DNA from: Gammaproteobacteria bacterium
GTDB lineage: Bacteria; Pseudomonadota; Gammaproteobacteria; Cardiobacteriales; Wohlfahrtiimonadaceae
Assembly: GCA_003864535.1 (NCBI GenBank)
Contig: BHEQ01000106.1
Location: 1 to 6,871, forward strand
DNA: 6,871 nt
Direction: 5' to 3'
In this document: one piece after another, positions 1 to 5,009 of the stretch
Layout: the number at the start of each line of letters is the position of its first letter
How positions within the stretch are numbered: position 1 is the stretch's first letter
Made by a program: the position numbers and the translations under genes
Notes under the pieces: model-generated
Databases searched by the model: none
The model's input: only the letters and a program-made list of their open reading frames with translations
What the model was told of the DNA's origin: nothing

Positions 1-2
1 AT

Positions 3-191
3 ATAAAATTAATAGCATGGGAGAATATTACAAAAACTGGGTATTATCCAGAATTTACTGAAGATACTGACATAGAACAATCTTGGTTAAAGTTGTTAAA
101 AGACTTTGATCAATATTACTTTCTTCCTCTTAATGGAATAAAATATGAAATATTATCTAACTATTGGAAAGATAAGATTAAACTAAATTAG
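3..191 (+). CDS. 3' end of an unidentified small protein (possible Rhs-associated immunity protein), 5' end outside window
   Basis: An open frame enters from the left edge and ends at TAG 189-191, giving 62 visible residues. The visible part is acidic and aromatic: it contains WENITKTGYYPEFTEDTD, then SWLKLLKDFDQYYF, and ends in YWKDKIKLN. No membrane segment or cysteine is visible. I do not recognise the family. It lies on the same strand as, and about 55 bp before, an Rhs-core remnant. In rhs loci, small acidic immunity genes sit after a toxin tip and before the next orphan Rhs-core fragment, so an immunity role is a reasonable inference from position and composition, but no motif proves it. 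It could equally be any small AT-rich accessory gene. Only the open frame is directly seen. Confidence 0.5.
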   Translation: MKLIAWENITKTGYYPEFTEDTDIEQSWLKLLKDFDQYYFLPLNGIKYEILSNYWKDKIKLN

Positions 192-213
192 GTTTGTGCA
201 ATACCTAATTTAG
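183..213. repeat. Perfect 11-bp inverted repeat over a stop codon
   Basis: CTAAATTAGGT (183-193) and its exact reverse complement ACCTAATTTAG (203-213) flank a 9-nt spacer. The left arm contains the stop codon of the preceding frame (189-191). The position, just at the end of a gene, suggests a transcript-end hairpin. The stem is AT-rich and no T tract follows on the + strand, so it is a poor intrinsic terminator. It may instead stabilise the mRNA 3' end or be chance in AT-rich DNA. Confidence 0.4.
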
Positions 214-243
214 CATCAAATTCTACAAAAATTGATCCTACTA

Positions 244-470
244 AGCTTACACGGACGACGCACCCAAAAACGCTGCGATCAGCAAAATATATGCATTCAA
301 TATCTTTGGAATGGCAACACCATTGCAGAAATTAGAGATCATAAAGCGGATTGTTTTATAATCGCTTCCGTTATTATGATCCAATTGGCTTAGCTGGCGG
401 ACATAATAATTATGCCTATGTGCCTAATCCAACAGGCTTGATCGATCCGTTGAGCTGTTACAGCTCTTAA
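244..470 (+). pseudogene. Degenerate Rhs core C-terminal remnant
   Basis: Two frames carry recognisable Rhs/YD-repeat core sequence. Frame A, about 244-345, gives GRRTQK followed by YLWNGNTIAEIRD (from 301). Frame B, about 345-470, gives SGLFYNRFRYYD, then PIGLAGGHNNYAYVPNPTG and LIDPL, ending CYSS and TAA at 468-470. In intact Rhs proteins these two blocks are separated by several tens of residues, so an internal deletion with a change of frame lies near 345. A second deletion removes the residues normally found between RYYDP and QDPIGL, leaving RYYDPIGL. Frame A has an in-frame stop at 211-213 and no start. The conserved DPLGL end reads DPLS and is followed by only four residues, so no toxin tip remains. 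This is a non-functional scar of an rhs gene or an orphan rhs-tip cassette; the family assignment is firm, the original toxin unknown. Confidence 0.85.
452..466. terminator. Short hairpin between the rhs remnant and erpA ends
   Basis: GAGCTG (452-457) and CAGCTC (461-466) form a perfect 6-bp stem with a TTA loop. On the + strand it is followed by TTAAACATTTT, a weak T-rich tail. On the - strand it lies just past the erpA stop but without a T run. It is the only stem I see near the end of erpA, so it may serve as a weak transcript end. Intrinsic termination is not well supported. Confidence 0.3.
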
Positions 471-475
471 ACATT

Positions 476-850
476 TTAAGCACTAAAAGAATTACCGCAG
501 CCACAGGTTGTTTTAGCACTTGGATTACGGATCACAAACTGCTCACCTTGCAGGTTGCTGGTGTAATCTATTTCTGCACCTGTTAAGTATTGAAAACTTA
601 ATGGGTCGATTATCAATTTAACACCTTGATTTTCAACAATAGTATCATCTTCGCCGAGTTCTTCTTCAAAGGTAAATCCATATTGAAAGCCTGAGCAACC
701 GCCACCTTGAATAAACACGCGGAGCATTAATGCAGGATTTTGCTCTTCATCAATCAAAGCTTTAACTTTGAGCGCAGCTGAATCTGTGAAATTAATATCA
801 GGTAGGTACTGATTTAGTTGTTCTGGGGTAGTTATAGTTGGAGTGTTCAT
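476..850 (-). CDS. erpA: A-type iron-sulfur cluster insertion protein ErpA
   Basis: This is a 124-residue HesB/IscA-family protein. A-type carriers bind an Fe-S cluster through three cysteines in the cytoplasm and hand it to apo-enzymes; ErpA serves the isoprenoid enzymes IspG/IspH and respiratory complexes. All three ligands are present: C52 in GGGCSGFQYGF, and C116 and C118 in TTCGCGNSF close to the C-terminus. The fold-typical LRVFIQGGGCSG and IDPLSFQYLTGAEIDY blocks are intact. ErpA is favoured over IscA or SufA because of the ErpA-like core and because no isc or suf genes are adjacent. It is about ten residues longer than E. coli ErpA, mostly at the N-terminus. The start ATG has an AAGGA site about 7 nt upstream. 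It follows the Mth938-like gene by 20 bp on the same strand, so the two are probably co-transcribed. Its stop lies 5 bp from the stop of the rhs remnant. Confidence 0.9.
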   Translation of the reverse strand: MNTPTITTPEQLNQYLPDINFTDSAALKVKALIDEEQNPALMLRVFIQGGGCSGFQYGFTFEEELGEDDTIVENQGVKLIIDPLSFQYLTGAEIDYTSNLQGEQFVIRNPSAKTTCGCGNSFSA

Positions 851-870
851 AAAAATCCTTTTAGATTTTG

Positions 871-1266
871 TTAGTTATTAAGTAAGATAGGGTATAAAAC
901 CGCCATTGCAAGACGCTCTTCACTCATTAAAATATTAAAAGTCCTACAAGCTGCTGGTGTGCTCATTGTATCAATTGGGGTTTTATTTTGGATAAAGAAA
1001 TGCTGCTGCGGCGGGCTTAAAAAAAACTGTTTATCACCACAACCAAGTAAAATCAGCTCAGGGCCTAAATCTAGCCATTGCCTAAAGTGGCTTTCATTAA
1101 GGTCTGCTGGATCTTTTGGGAATAAATCAGCCTCAAAAACAGTTTCTTTAAAAAGTAAAATTGGGCCATGATATTCACTATCTTGAGTTTTAAAATAATT
1201 AACCGCATATTTACGTATCGTTTTATAGATAGGCATCGCCTCTTCAGACATTTCCATCATAAGCAT
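871..1266 (-). CDS. Mth938-like (DUF498, NDUFAF3-related) domain protein
   Basis: This 131-residue protein carries the Mth938/DUF498 domain over most of its length. Recognisable parts are LELILLGCGDKQ-like sequence around residues 70-79 (here PELILLGCGD) and the signature MSTPAACRTFNILMSEER at 101-118, with AVLYP after it. The family is small, soluble and of unclear biochemical function in bacteria. Its mitochondrial member NDUFAF3 is an assembly factor for respiratory complex I. It sits 20 bp before erpA, whose product supplies Fe-S clusters to respiratory enzymes, which makes a shared role in assembling an Fe-S enzyme a plausible inference. The start is ambiguous: an AAAGGAG site (1270-1276) is only 3 nt from the first ATG (1266) and 9 nt from an ATG at 1260, and further ATGs follow, so residues 1-3 may not be made. 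Confidence 0.8.
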   Translation of the reverse strand: MLMMEMSEEAMPIYKTIRKYAVNYFKTQDSEYHGPILLFKETVFEADLFPKDPADLNESHFRQWLDLGPELILLGCGDKQFFLSPPQQHFFIQNKTPIDTMSTPAACRTFNILMSEERLAMAVLYPILLNN

Positions 1267-1286
1267 AAACTCCTTTATTTGTTAAG

Positions 1287-1328
1287 AATATAACCCTAAA
1301 TAAATATGGGTAAATCTGGATAAATCAA
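1287..1328 (-). promoter_or_regulatory. Candidate promoter(s) for the Mth938-like/erpA pair
   Basis: Reading the - strand, TTGATT (1323-1328) is followed after 16 bp by TATTTA (1301-1306). A second overlapping pair is TTTACC (1309-1314), 16 bp, TATATT (1287-1292). Either would give a short leader before the ribosome site at 1270-1276. In AT-rich DNA such matches are common, so this is only a candidate. Confidence 0.3.
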
Positions 1329-1402
1329 CTCGTTTAGATGTGAGATGTAATCATAATCTTATCTCGTGATTTATTAAACATTATTTATTAAACTTTGAAT
1401 AT

Positions 1403-1416
1403 TTGATATTAATCAA
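1403..1416. promoter_or_regulatory. FNR/ANR-type box upstream of the 42-residue membrane protein gene
   Basis: TTGAT-ATTA-ATCAA is an exact match to the consensus of the oxygen-responsive regulator FNR/ANR (TTGAT, four bases, ATCAA). Its centre is 1409.5. A class II activator site centred at -41.5 would place transcription start near 1451, and TTCTAT (1439-1444) or TATGAA (1442-1447) lies where a -10 element would be, about 35 bp before the + strand ATG. This suggests anaerobic or low-oxygen activation of the + strand gene. The site is about 75 bp or more upstream of the divergent promoter candidates and might affect them too. The match is seen; the regulation is inferred. Confidence 0.6.
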
Positions 1417-1485
1417 TTTTAATAAAGCGTTATTGTGGTTCTATGAACAGTATTAATTTTTAATATATTGCTAAAGGAGCTTATC

Positions 1486-1614
1486 ATGCTGTCATCATTT
1501 AATGACTATGTTTTAATAATGAGTGCAGTAGGAATGATTATTATGATGATAATTCCTATATTCTTGGGCTGGTTTTTTTGGAAAAAAAGTGGCGCTAAAG
1601 CAGGAGAAAAATAA
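1486..1614 (+). CDS. Small single-pass membrane protein, 42 residues
   Basis: ATG at 1486 to TAA at 1612-1614 encodes 42 residues. An AAAGGAG site (about 1473-1479) lies 6-7 nt before the start, an excellent ribosome site in this AT-rich DNA. After a short N-terminus (MLSSFNDY), residues 9-32 form one hydrophobic helix rich in Ile and Met (VLIMSAVGMIIMMIIPIFLG, then WFFW). A positively charged tail KKSGAKAGEK follows, suggesting a cytoplasmic C-terminus. It has its own FNR-type box upstream and a hairpin terminator downstream, so it looks like an independent gene. I cannot assign a family firmly. The length and the helix followed by KKSG resemble small DUF3149-type proteins, and the FNR box recalls small subunits of terminal oxidases such as CydX or CcoQ, though the sequence matches neither convincingly. 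Confidence 0.7.
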   Translation: MLSSFNDYVLIMSAVGMIIMMIIPIFLGWFFWKKSGAKAGEK

Positions 1615-1656
1615 AACTGATTCTAGGGTCACTACGAGTAAATTAAGATTAAAGGC

Positions 1657-1700
1657 AAAACCTCAAGCAATTATATTATTTCCTGAGGTTTTATTTTTAG
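1657..1700. terminator. Intrinsic terminator between convergent genes
   Basis: AAAACCTCA (1657-1665) pairs perfectly with TGAGGTTTT (1684-1692) across an 18-nt loop. On the + strand the stem ends in TTTT and runs into ATTTTTAG, a good T tract for the small membrane-protein gene, whose stop is 42 bp before the stem. On the - strand the stem also ends in TTTT, followed by GCCTTT, so it may act in both directions and end ubiG transcripts 10 bp after the ubiG stop. Confidence 0.7.
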
Positions 1701-1701
1701 T

Positions 1702-2418
1702 TTAAACTATCTTTTGCGCTAACATTAAATAATTCATATCAACATTTTGATCAAGATGGGCTATCTGCGTAAATGGGTTATAGCTAATCCCTGCAAGATC
1801 ACATACTTTGAAGCCTGCCATTTCACAATGCTCTGCAAGTTCTGAGGGCTTGATAAACTTATTAAAATCATGAGTTGCCTTAGGTATAATCTTAAATATG
1901 TTCTCCGCTGCAAAAACAGCTAAAGCACGCGCTTTTAAAGTACGGTTAAGGGTTGATAAAAATAAATAACCATTAGGCTTAAGTAAGTCATAACAAGCTT
2001 GTATAATTGCATATGGATCAGGGACATGCTCTAGCATCTCCATACAAGTCACAACGTCAAATGTCGCGGGAGCTTCTTGCGCTAATGCTTGCACTGATTG
2101 GCATTTGTAATCAATGGATATATCCAAGTTTAAAGCATGCTTTGTCGCGATAGATATTGCATTTTCAGCCATATCTAAACCCGTAACCTGCGCATTGCGC
2201 TTAGCGAGTGCCTCCGTTAAAATACCGCCACCACAGCCAACATCTAGAACATTAAGCTCGGCTAAATTAACATGGCGCAGGATAAAATCAAGCCGTACAG
2301 GATTAATATGGTGCAAGGTCTTAAGGCTGCCCTCTAAATCCCACCAATCTGTATCATCTTGATTAAATTTATCTAACTCTTCAGCAGATACATTGTAAAG
2401 ATCATTAGCTTTTGGCAT
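1702..2418 (-). CDS. ubiG: Ubiquinone biosynthesis O-methyltransferase UbiG
   Basis: UbiG is the SAM-dependent class I methyltransferase that carries out both O-methylations of the ubiquinone ring at the inner membrane. From the upstream ATG the frame has 239 residues. SAM motif I is LDVGCGGGILTE at about 59-70, followed by the acidic ribose-binding GLDMAENAI at about 81-89. The UbiG-typical CMEMLEHVPDP (about 126-136), FLSTLNR (about 154-160), a THDFNKFIKPSEL block (about 183-195) and the terminal ISYNP and DMNYL blocks are intact. Two adjacent ATGs exist, 2421 and 2418. The strong AGGAGG site is 1 nt from the first and 4 nt from the second, so I choose 2418 (start MPKANDLYN). It lies 88 bp after purF on the same strand, probably as the last gene of the cluster. 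In E. coli the gene following purF is ubiX, another ubiquinone gene. Confidence 0.93.
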   Translation of the reverse strand: MPKANDLYNVSAEELDKFNQDDTDWWDLEGSLKTLHHINPVRLDFILRHVNLAELNVLDVGCGGGILTEALAKRNAQVTGLDMAENAISIATKHALNLDISIDYKCQSVQALAQEAPATFDVVTCMEMLEHVPDPYAIIQACYDLLKPNGYLFLSTLNRTLKARALAVFAAENIFKIIPKATHDFNKFIKPSELAEHCEMAGFKVCDLAGISYNPFTQIAHLDQNVDMNYLMLAQKIV

Positions 2419-2422
2419 CATG

Positions 2423-2428
2423 CCTCCT
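2423..2428 (-). promoter_or_regulatory. Strong ribosome binding site of ubiG
   Basis: The - strand reads AGGAGG (full anti-16S match), then C, then ATGATG. The spacing favours the second ATG (2416-2418) as start. It is the strongest ribosome site in the window. Confidence 0.75.
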
Positions 2429-2459
2429 TTAATATTTAAGTAAAATAATTTACTGAATT

Positions 2460-2518
2460 AACTTATTGATCAATATGTTACATATCAATAGCTACCGATC
2501 AACAACTTACTGATCATT
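2460..2518 (-). repeat. Four degenerate ~15-bp tandem repeats from the purF stop into the purF-ubiG gap
   Basis: On the - strand TGAT recurs at a spacing of 15, 14 and 15 bp within units AATGATCAGTAAGTT, GTTGATCGGTAGCT, ATTGATATGTAACAT and ATTGATCAATAAGTT. The first unit includes the last PurF codons and its stop; the last unit is nearly identical to the first. With flanks, the outer copies (2504-2521 and 2460-2477) agree at 16 of 18 positions. It looks like an old tandem duplication of the purF terminus. The units carry small palindromes such as ATTGATCAAT (2464-2473). Confidence 0.55.
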
Positions 2519-4018
2519 ATGCAAATCTAATTGAGAATCATCATTTTTTTGATCTGCATGGAGTGCTCTAGTTTGAGCTAAGCGCTTAATTGCATCCGCA
2601 TCAATATCACCCGTGATATAAACCCCATCAAAACAAGAATTATCAAAGCCTGAAAAAGCAGGATTTAACGCATGAACACATGTAGTTAAGTCAGCTAAAG
2701 ATTGATAGATTAATCTTTCAGAGCCAATTGCGATAGCAACTTGCTCAGTTGTACGCTCATGCGCGATAAAATCAGCCTGATTCGACATATCTATACCATA
2801 AACATTAGGAAACCGCACTGCAGGAGCTGCGGATGCCATATATACTTTATTCGCTCCAGCCTCGCGTGCCATCCGTACAATCTCTTCACTCGTTGTGCCA
2901 CGCACGATTGAATCATCGACAAGGAGCACATTTTTGCCTGCAAACTCTTCTTTGATTGGATTAAGTTTTTGGCGCACGGATTTCTTGCGCGTACTTTGTC
3001 CTGGCATAATAAAGGTACGCGCAATATAGCGATTGCGCACCAGCCCTTCACTAAATTCAATATTAAGCGCACCCGCCATGACCCATGCACTGGTTCTTGA
3101 TGTATCTGGAATCGGAATAATCACATCAATATCATGATCTTTCCAATTAGTTTCAAGGTTTTTAGCAAGTGCGCGTCCCATAACCTGACGCGCTTTATGA
3201 ATTGAGATTCCATCCATGACAGAATCTGGGCGCGCAAAATACACAAATTCAAACATGCACGGGCTGTAACTTGTTTTATCGGCACATAATGCTGAATAAA
3301 ACTCGCCCTCTTCACTGATAAAAATACCCTCGCCTGGTGCTAAATCTCGGGCTAATTCAAAACCTGTGCCATCTAGCGCGATTGATTCAGATGCGATCAT
3401 ATAATCTGTATGTTCAGCATTTTTACGCGTCCCAAAGCAAATTGGGCGAATAGCATTTGGATCACGAAAGGCAACAAGTCCATGGCCTGCAATTAATGCA
3501 ACCACAGCGTAAGCGCCTTTAACACGTTGATGCAAGCCTTTGATTGCCGCAAAAATAAGCATCGGTGAGATTGCTTGTTTTAAAACTTGAGTTTGCTTGT
3601 AAAGCTCATCTGCAAATACATTTAAGAGTATTTCTGAATCTGATAAAGTATTTAAATGCCTAGAGTTTTGATTAATAAGCTCTTGCTTTAAAAGATCAGC
3701 GTTAGTTATATTACCATTATGTGCAAGCGTTAAGCCAAATGGAAAATTAACATAAAAAGGCTGGGCTTCAGCGCAGCTTGCTGAGCCTGCGGTTGGGTAA
3801 CGCACATGTCCTATACCAATATTGCCTTGCAAGCGTCGCATATGGCGTGTGCGGATAACATCACTTACCAAGCCATTATCTTTTCTTAAAAAGAACTGTC
3901 CATTTTGCATGGTGACAATCCCTGCAGCATCTTGACCGCGGTGCTGAAGTAAGTTCAAGCCATCAAATAAATCTTGATTAACCGCTCTATTTGAAACTAT
4001 TCCTAAAATTCCACACAT
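2507..4018 (-). CDS. purF: Amidophosphoribosyltransferase PurF
   Basis: PurF makes 5-phosphoribosylamine from PRPP and glutamine, the committed step of purine synthesis. The protein has 503 residues, close to the 505 of E. coli PurF. The N-terminal nucleophile glutaminase domain starts MCGILGIV, with C2 becoming the catalytic N-terminal Cys after Met removal. QHRGQDAAGI (25-34), GHVRYPTAG (70-78), LAHNGN (98-103) and SDSEILLN (126-133) are the glutamine-site elements. The phosphoribosyltransferase domain has the FVYFARPDS block (258-266), the flexible RTFIMPGQ region (334-341) and the PRPP loop VLLVDDSIVRGTT (364-376). There is no N-terminal propeptide, as in the E. coli type and unlike the Bacillus type, which has one and also an Fe-S cluster. 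The ribosome site is weak (GAGAG about 10 nt upstream). It follows cvpA by 164 bp, as in the E. coli cvpA-purF pair. No convincing PurR-type operator is visible. The tail runs to HNDQ, and the stop lies in a tandem repeat. Confidence 0.97.
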   Translation of the reverse strand: MCGILGIVSNRAVNQDLFDGLNLLQHRGQDAAGIVTMQNGQFFLRKDNGLVSDVIRTRHMRRLQGNIGIGHVRYPTAGSASCAEAQPFYVNFPFGLTLAHNGNITNADLLKQELINQNSRHLNTLSDSEILLNVFADELYKQTQVLKQAISPMLIFAAIKGLHQRVKGAYAVVALIAGHGLVAFRDPNAIRPICFGTRKNAEHTDYMIASESIALDGTGFELARDLAPGEGIFISEEGEFYSALCADKTSYSPCMFEFVYFARPDSVMDGISIHKARQVMGRALAKNLETNWKDHDIDVIIPIPDTSRTSAWVMAGALNIEFSEGLVRNRYIARTFIMPGQSTRKKSVRQKLNPIKEEFAGKNVLLVDDSIVRGTTSEEIVRMAREAGANKVYMASAAPAVRFPNVYGIDMSNQADFIAHERTTEQVAIAIGSERLIYQSLADLTTCVHALNPAFSGFDNSCFDGVYITGDIDADAIKRLAQTRALHADQKNDDSQLDLHNDQ

Positions 4019-4113
4019 TAATAATATCTCTCAATATAAAATTTAATAAACTTTGGGAGTATCTAAACTTAAAAGCTAAACCTAAATGCTATCTTAACTC
4101 TTTCGCTAATTAT

Positions 4114-4149
4114 TCTGGATTATTCTTTTTATCGATCGATAAGTCCAGA
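4114..4149. repeat. Nested palindrome in the cvpA-purF gap
   Basis: TTATCGATCGATAA (4129-4142) is a perfect 14-bp palindrome. It lies inside a wider inverted pair, TCTGGA (4114-4119) and TCCAGA (4144-4149). The position, about 110 bp before the purF start and 34 bp after the cvpA stop, would suit an operator for a dimeric regulator or an RNA hairpin in the cvpA-purF transcript. It does not resemble the E. coli PurR box (ACGCAAACGTTTGCGT), and no T tract follows on the - strand. The function is unknown. Confidence 0.4.
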
Positions 4150-4182
4150 TTCAGAAATATTTGGTTGTTTTGATGTTTTAGA

Positions 4183-4818
4183 TTATGGCACTATTTTTGG
4201 CAAAACATCCATTAAATTAGGAGATTGTAACGACTCAAGCAAACCTTTGCTATCCATACTCTCTAAGAATGATTTTGGAATAAAACTTGCAAGCAGCTTT
4301 GAGGTCTCAACTACATACGGTGAGAATTTAGACTCACCAGTTAACAGATCAACAACAAGTGGCGCAATCCGTGCTTTAAAGCCACCACCAGCTACCCATG
4401 TTTTCGCATCATTACTAATTTTACGGCTAAAATCCTTATCACCTAACGGTGTTTTCATAATAATTAATGTCGCAAGCCCAACAATCACCATTCCACGTAA
4501 AAACCCAAATATTAAGCCTAAGAAGCGATCTAAAAAAGATATTTTCAAAAAGCGCAATAATAATGTAATAGCTATATTAAGGCAGCCCCCTGCAAATAAT
4601 ACGGCTAAAAAAGTTAGCCCAAAAGCTAGCAGCGATCTAAATGGATCATCGAGTTGATGCTTAAGCATTTCTGATATTTCTGGCGCATATTGTGCCGAGA
4701 TGTAAAAAGCACTCGTCCAAATAAATAGCGATATAAACTCAGTAACCATACCTCTAAAAAAGGCGATAACTGTTGATAATCCAACAATAGTTAGAATAAT
4801 AATATCTAAGCTACCCAT
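4183..4818 (-). CDS. cvpA: CvpA family inner-membrane protein
   Basis: CvpA is an inner-membrane protein named for its need in colicin V production and later linked to envelope and bile-salt tolerance; its biochemical role is not settled. The 211-residue protein has the family start GSLDIIILTIVGLSTVIAFFRG, a first helix at about 4-22, and the typical FRGMVTEFISL turn. Further helices lie at about 28-46, 61-83 and 100-121, with GLIFGFLRG before the last. A soluble C-terminal tail of about 90 residues follows, somewhat longer than in E. coli CvpA (about 160 residues in total). An AAGGA site lies about 9 nt before the ATG. The gene is between the dedD-like gene and purF in the same orientation, the standard neighbourhood of cvpA, which strongly supports the call. 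A palindromic repeat sits in the gap before it. Confidence 0.9.
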   Translation of the reverse strand: MGSLDIIILTIVGLSTVIAFFRGMVTEFISLFIWTSAFYISAQYAPEISEMLKHQLDDPFRSLLAFGLTFLAVLFAGGCLNIAITLLLRFLKISFLDRFLGLIFGFLRGMVIVGLATLIIMKTPLGDKDFSRKISNDAKTWVAGGGFKARIAPLVVDLLTGESKFSPYVVETSKLLASFIPKSFLESMDSKGLLESLQSPNLMDVLPKIVP

Positions 4819-4856
4819 AATTTAATGTCCTTAATTTAATACTCATTATTTAATTA

Positions 4857-4930
4857 ACCCCTTCCAGCCTCTCCTTAACAGGGGAGGAACTTTAAAGGTC
4901 CCCCTTGCTAAGGGGGGATTTAGGAGGGGT
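4857..4930. repeat. GC-rich palindromic intergenic repeat (MITE/REP-like)
   Basis: A 74-bp stretch, strikingly GC-rich for this DNA, is an imperfect inverted repeat centred on TTTAAA (4891-4896). Its ends are ACCCCT (4857-4862) and AGGGGT (4925-4930), exact reverse complements. The right half folds on its own: CCCCCTT (4900-4906) and AAGGGGG (4910-4916) with a 3-nt loop. The left half has a weaker CTCTCC/GGGGAG stem. The core reads GGAACTTTAAAGGTCC. This pattern resembles small non-coding palindromic repeats scattered in many bacterial genomes; that is from memory, not a search. It lies in the dedD-cvpA gap, so it would be transcribed if the cluster is one operon and might reduce read-through or alter mRNA stability. 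Confidence 0.75.
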
Positions 4931-5009
4931 AGCATAGTCAATATTTTGATATTCTGAAAGTTACTATTGATAGATGCGCCATAATATTTAATACTTGCGC
5001 TAATTATAC

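Noticed and set aside
959..1171. Open frame of 70 codons on the + strand
   Set aside because: It lies entirely opposite the Mth938-like gene, has no ribosome site, and its composition reads like an antisense shadow.
1345..1366. Possible Fur-type site near GATAAGATTATGATTACAT on the - strand
   Set aside because: Only about half the positions of the Fur consensus match, so iron control of the erpA pair is not supported.
2114..2362. Open frame of 82 codons on the + strand
   Set aside because: Antisense to well-conserved ubiG sequence; no family resemblance.
2791..3315. Two - strand frames (2791-3090 and 3121-3315) inside purF
   Set aside because: They are out-of-frame readings of conserved PurF coding sequence.
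3991..4173. 60-codon + strand frame across the purF start and the gap
   Set aside because: It starts inside purF on the opposite strand, lacks a ribosome site and looks like random AT-rich translation.
4247..4657. 136-codon + strand frame
   Set aside because: Antisense of cvpA; the Lys/Asn/Ser/Pro-rich product is typical of reversed membrane-protein codons.
5003..5008. Perfect TATAAT on the - strand just after the dedD stop, a possible cvpA promoter
   Set aside because: No acceptable -35 element at 15-19 bp and no extended -10 TG; a bare hexamer is expected by chance at this base composition.
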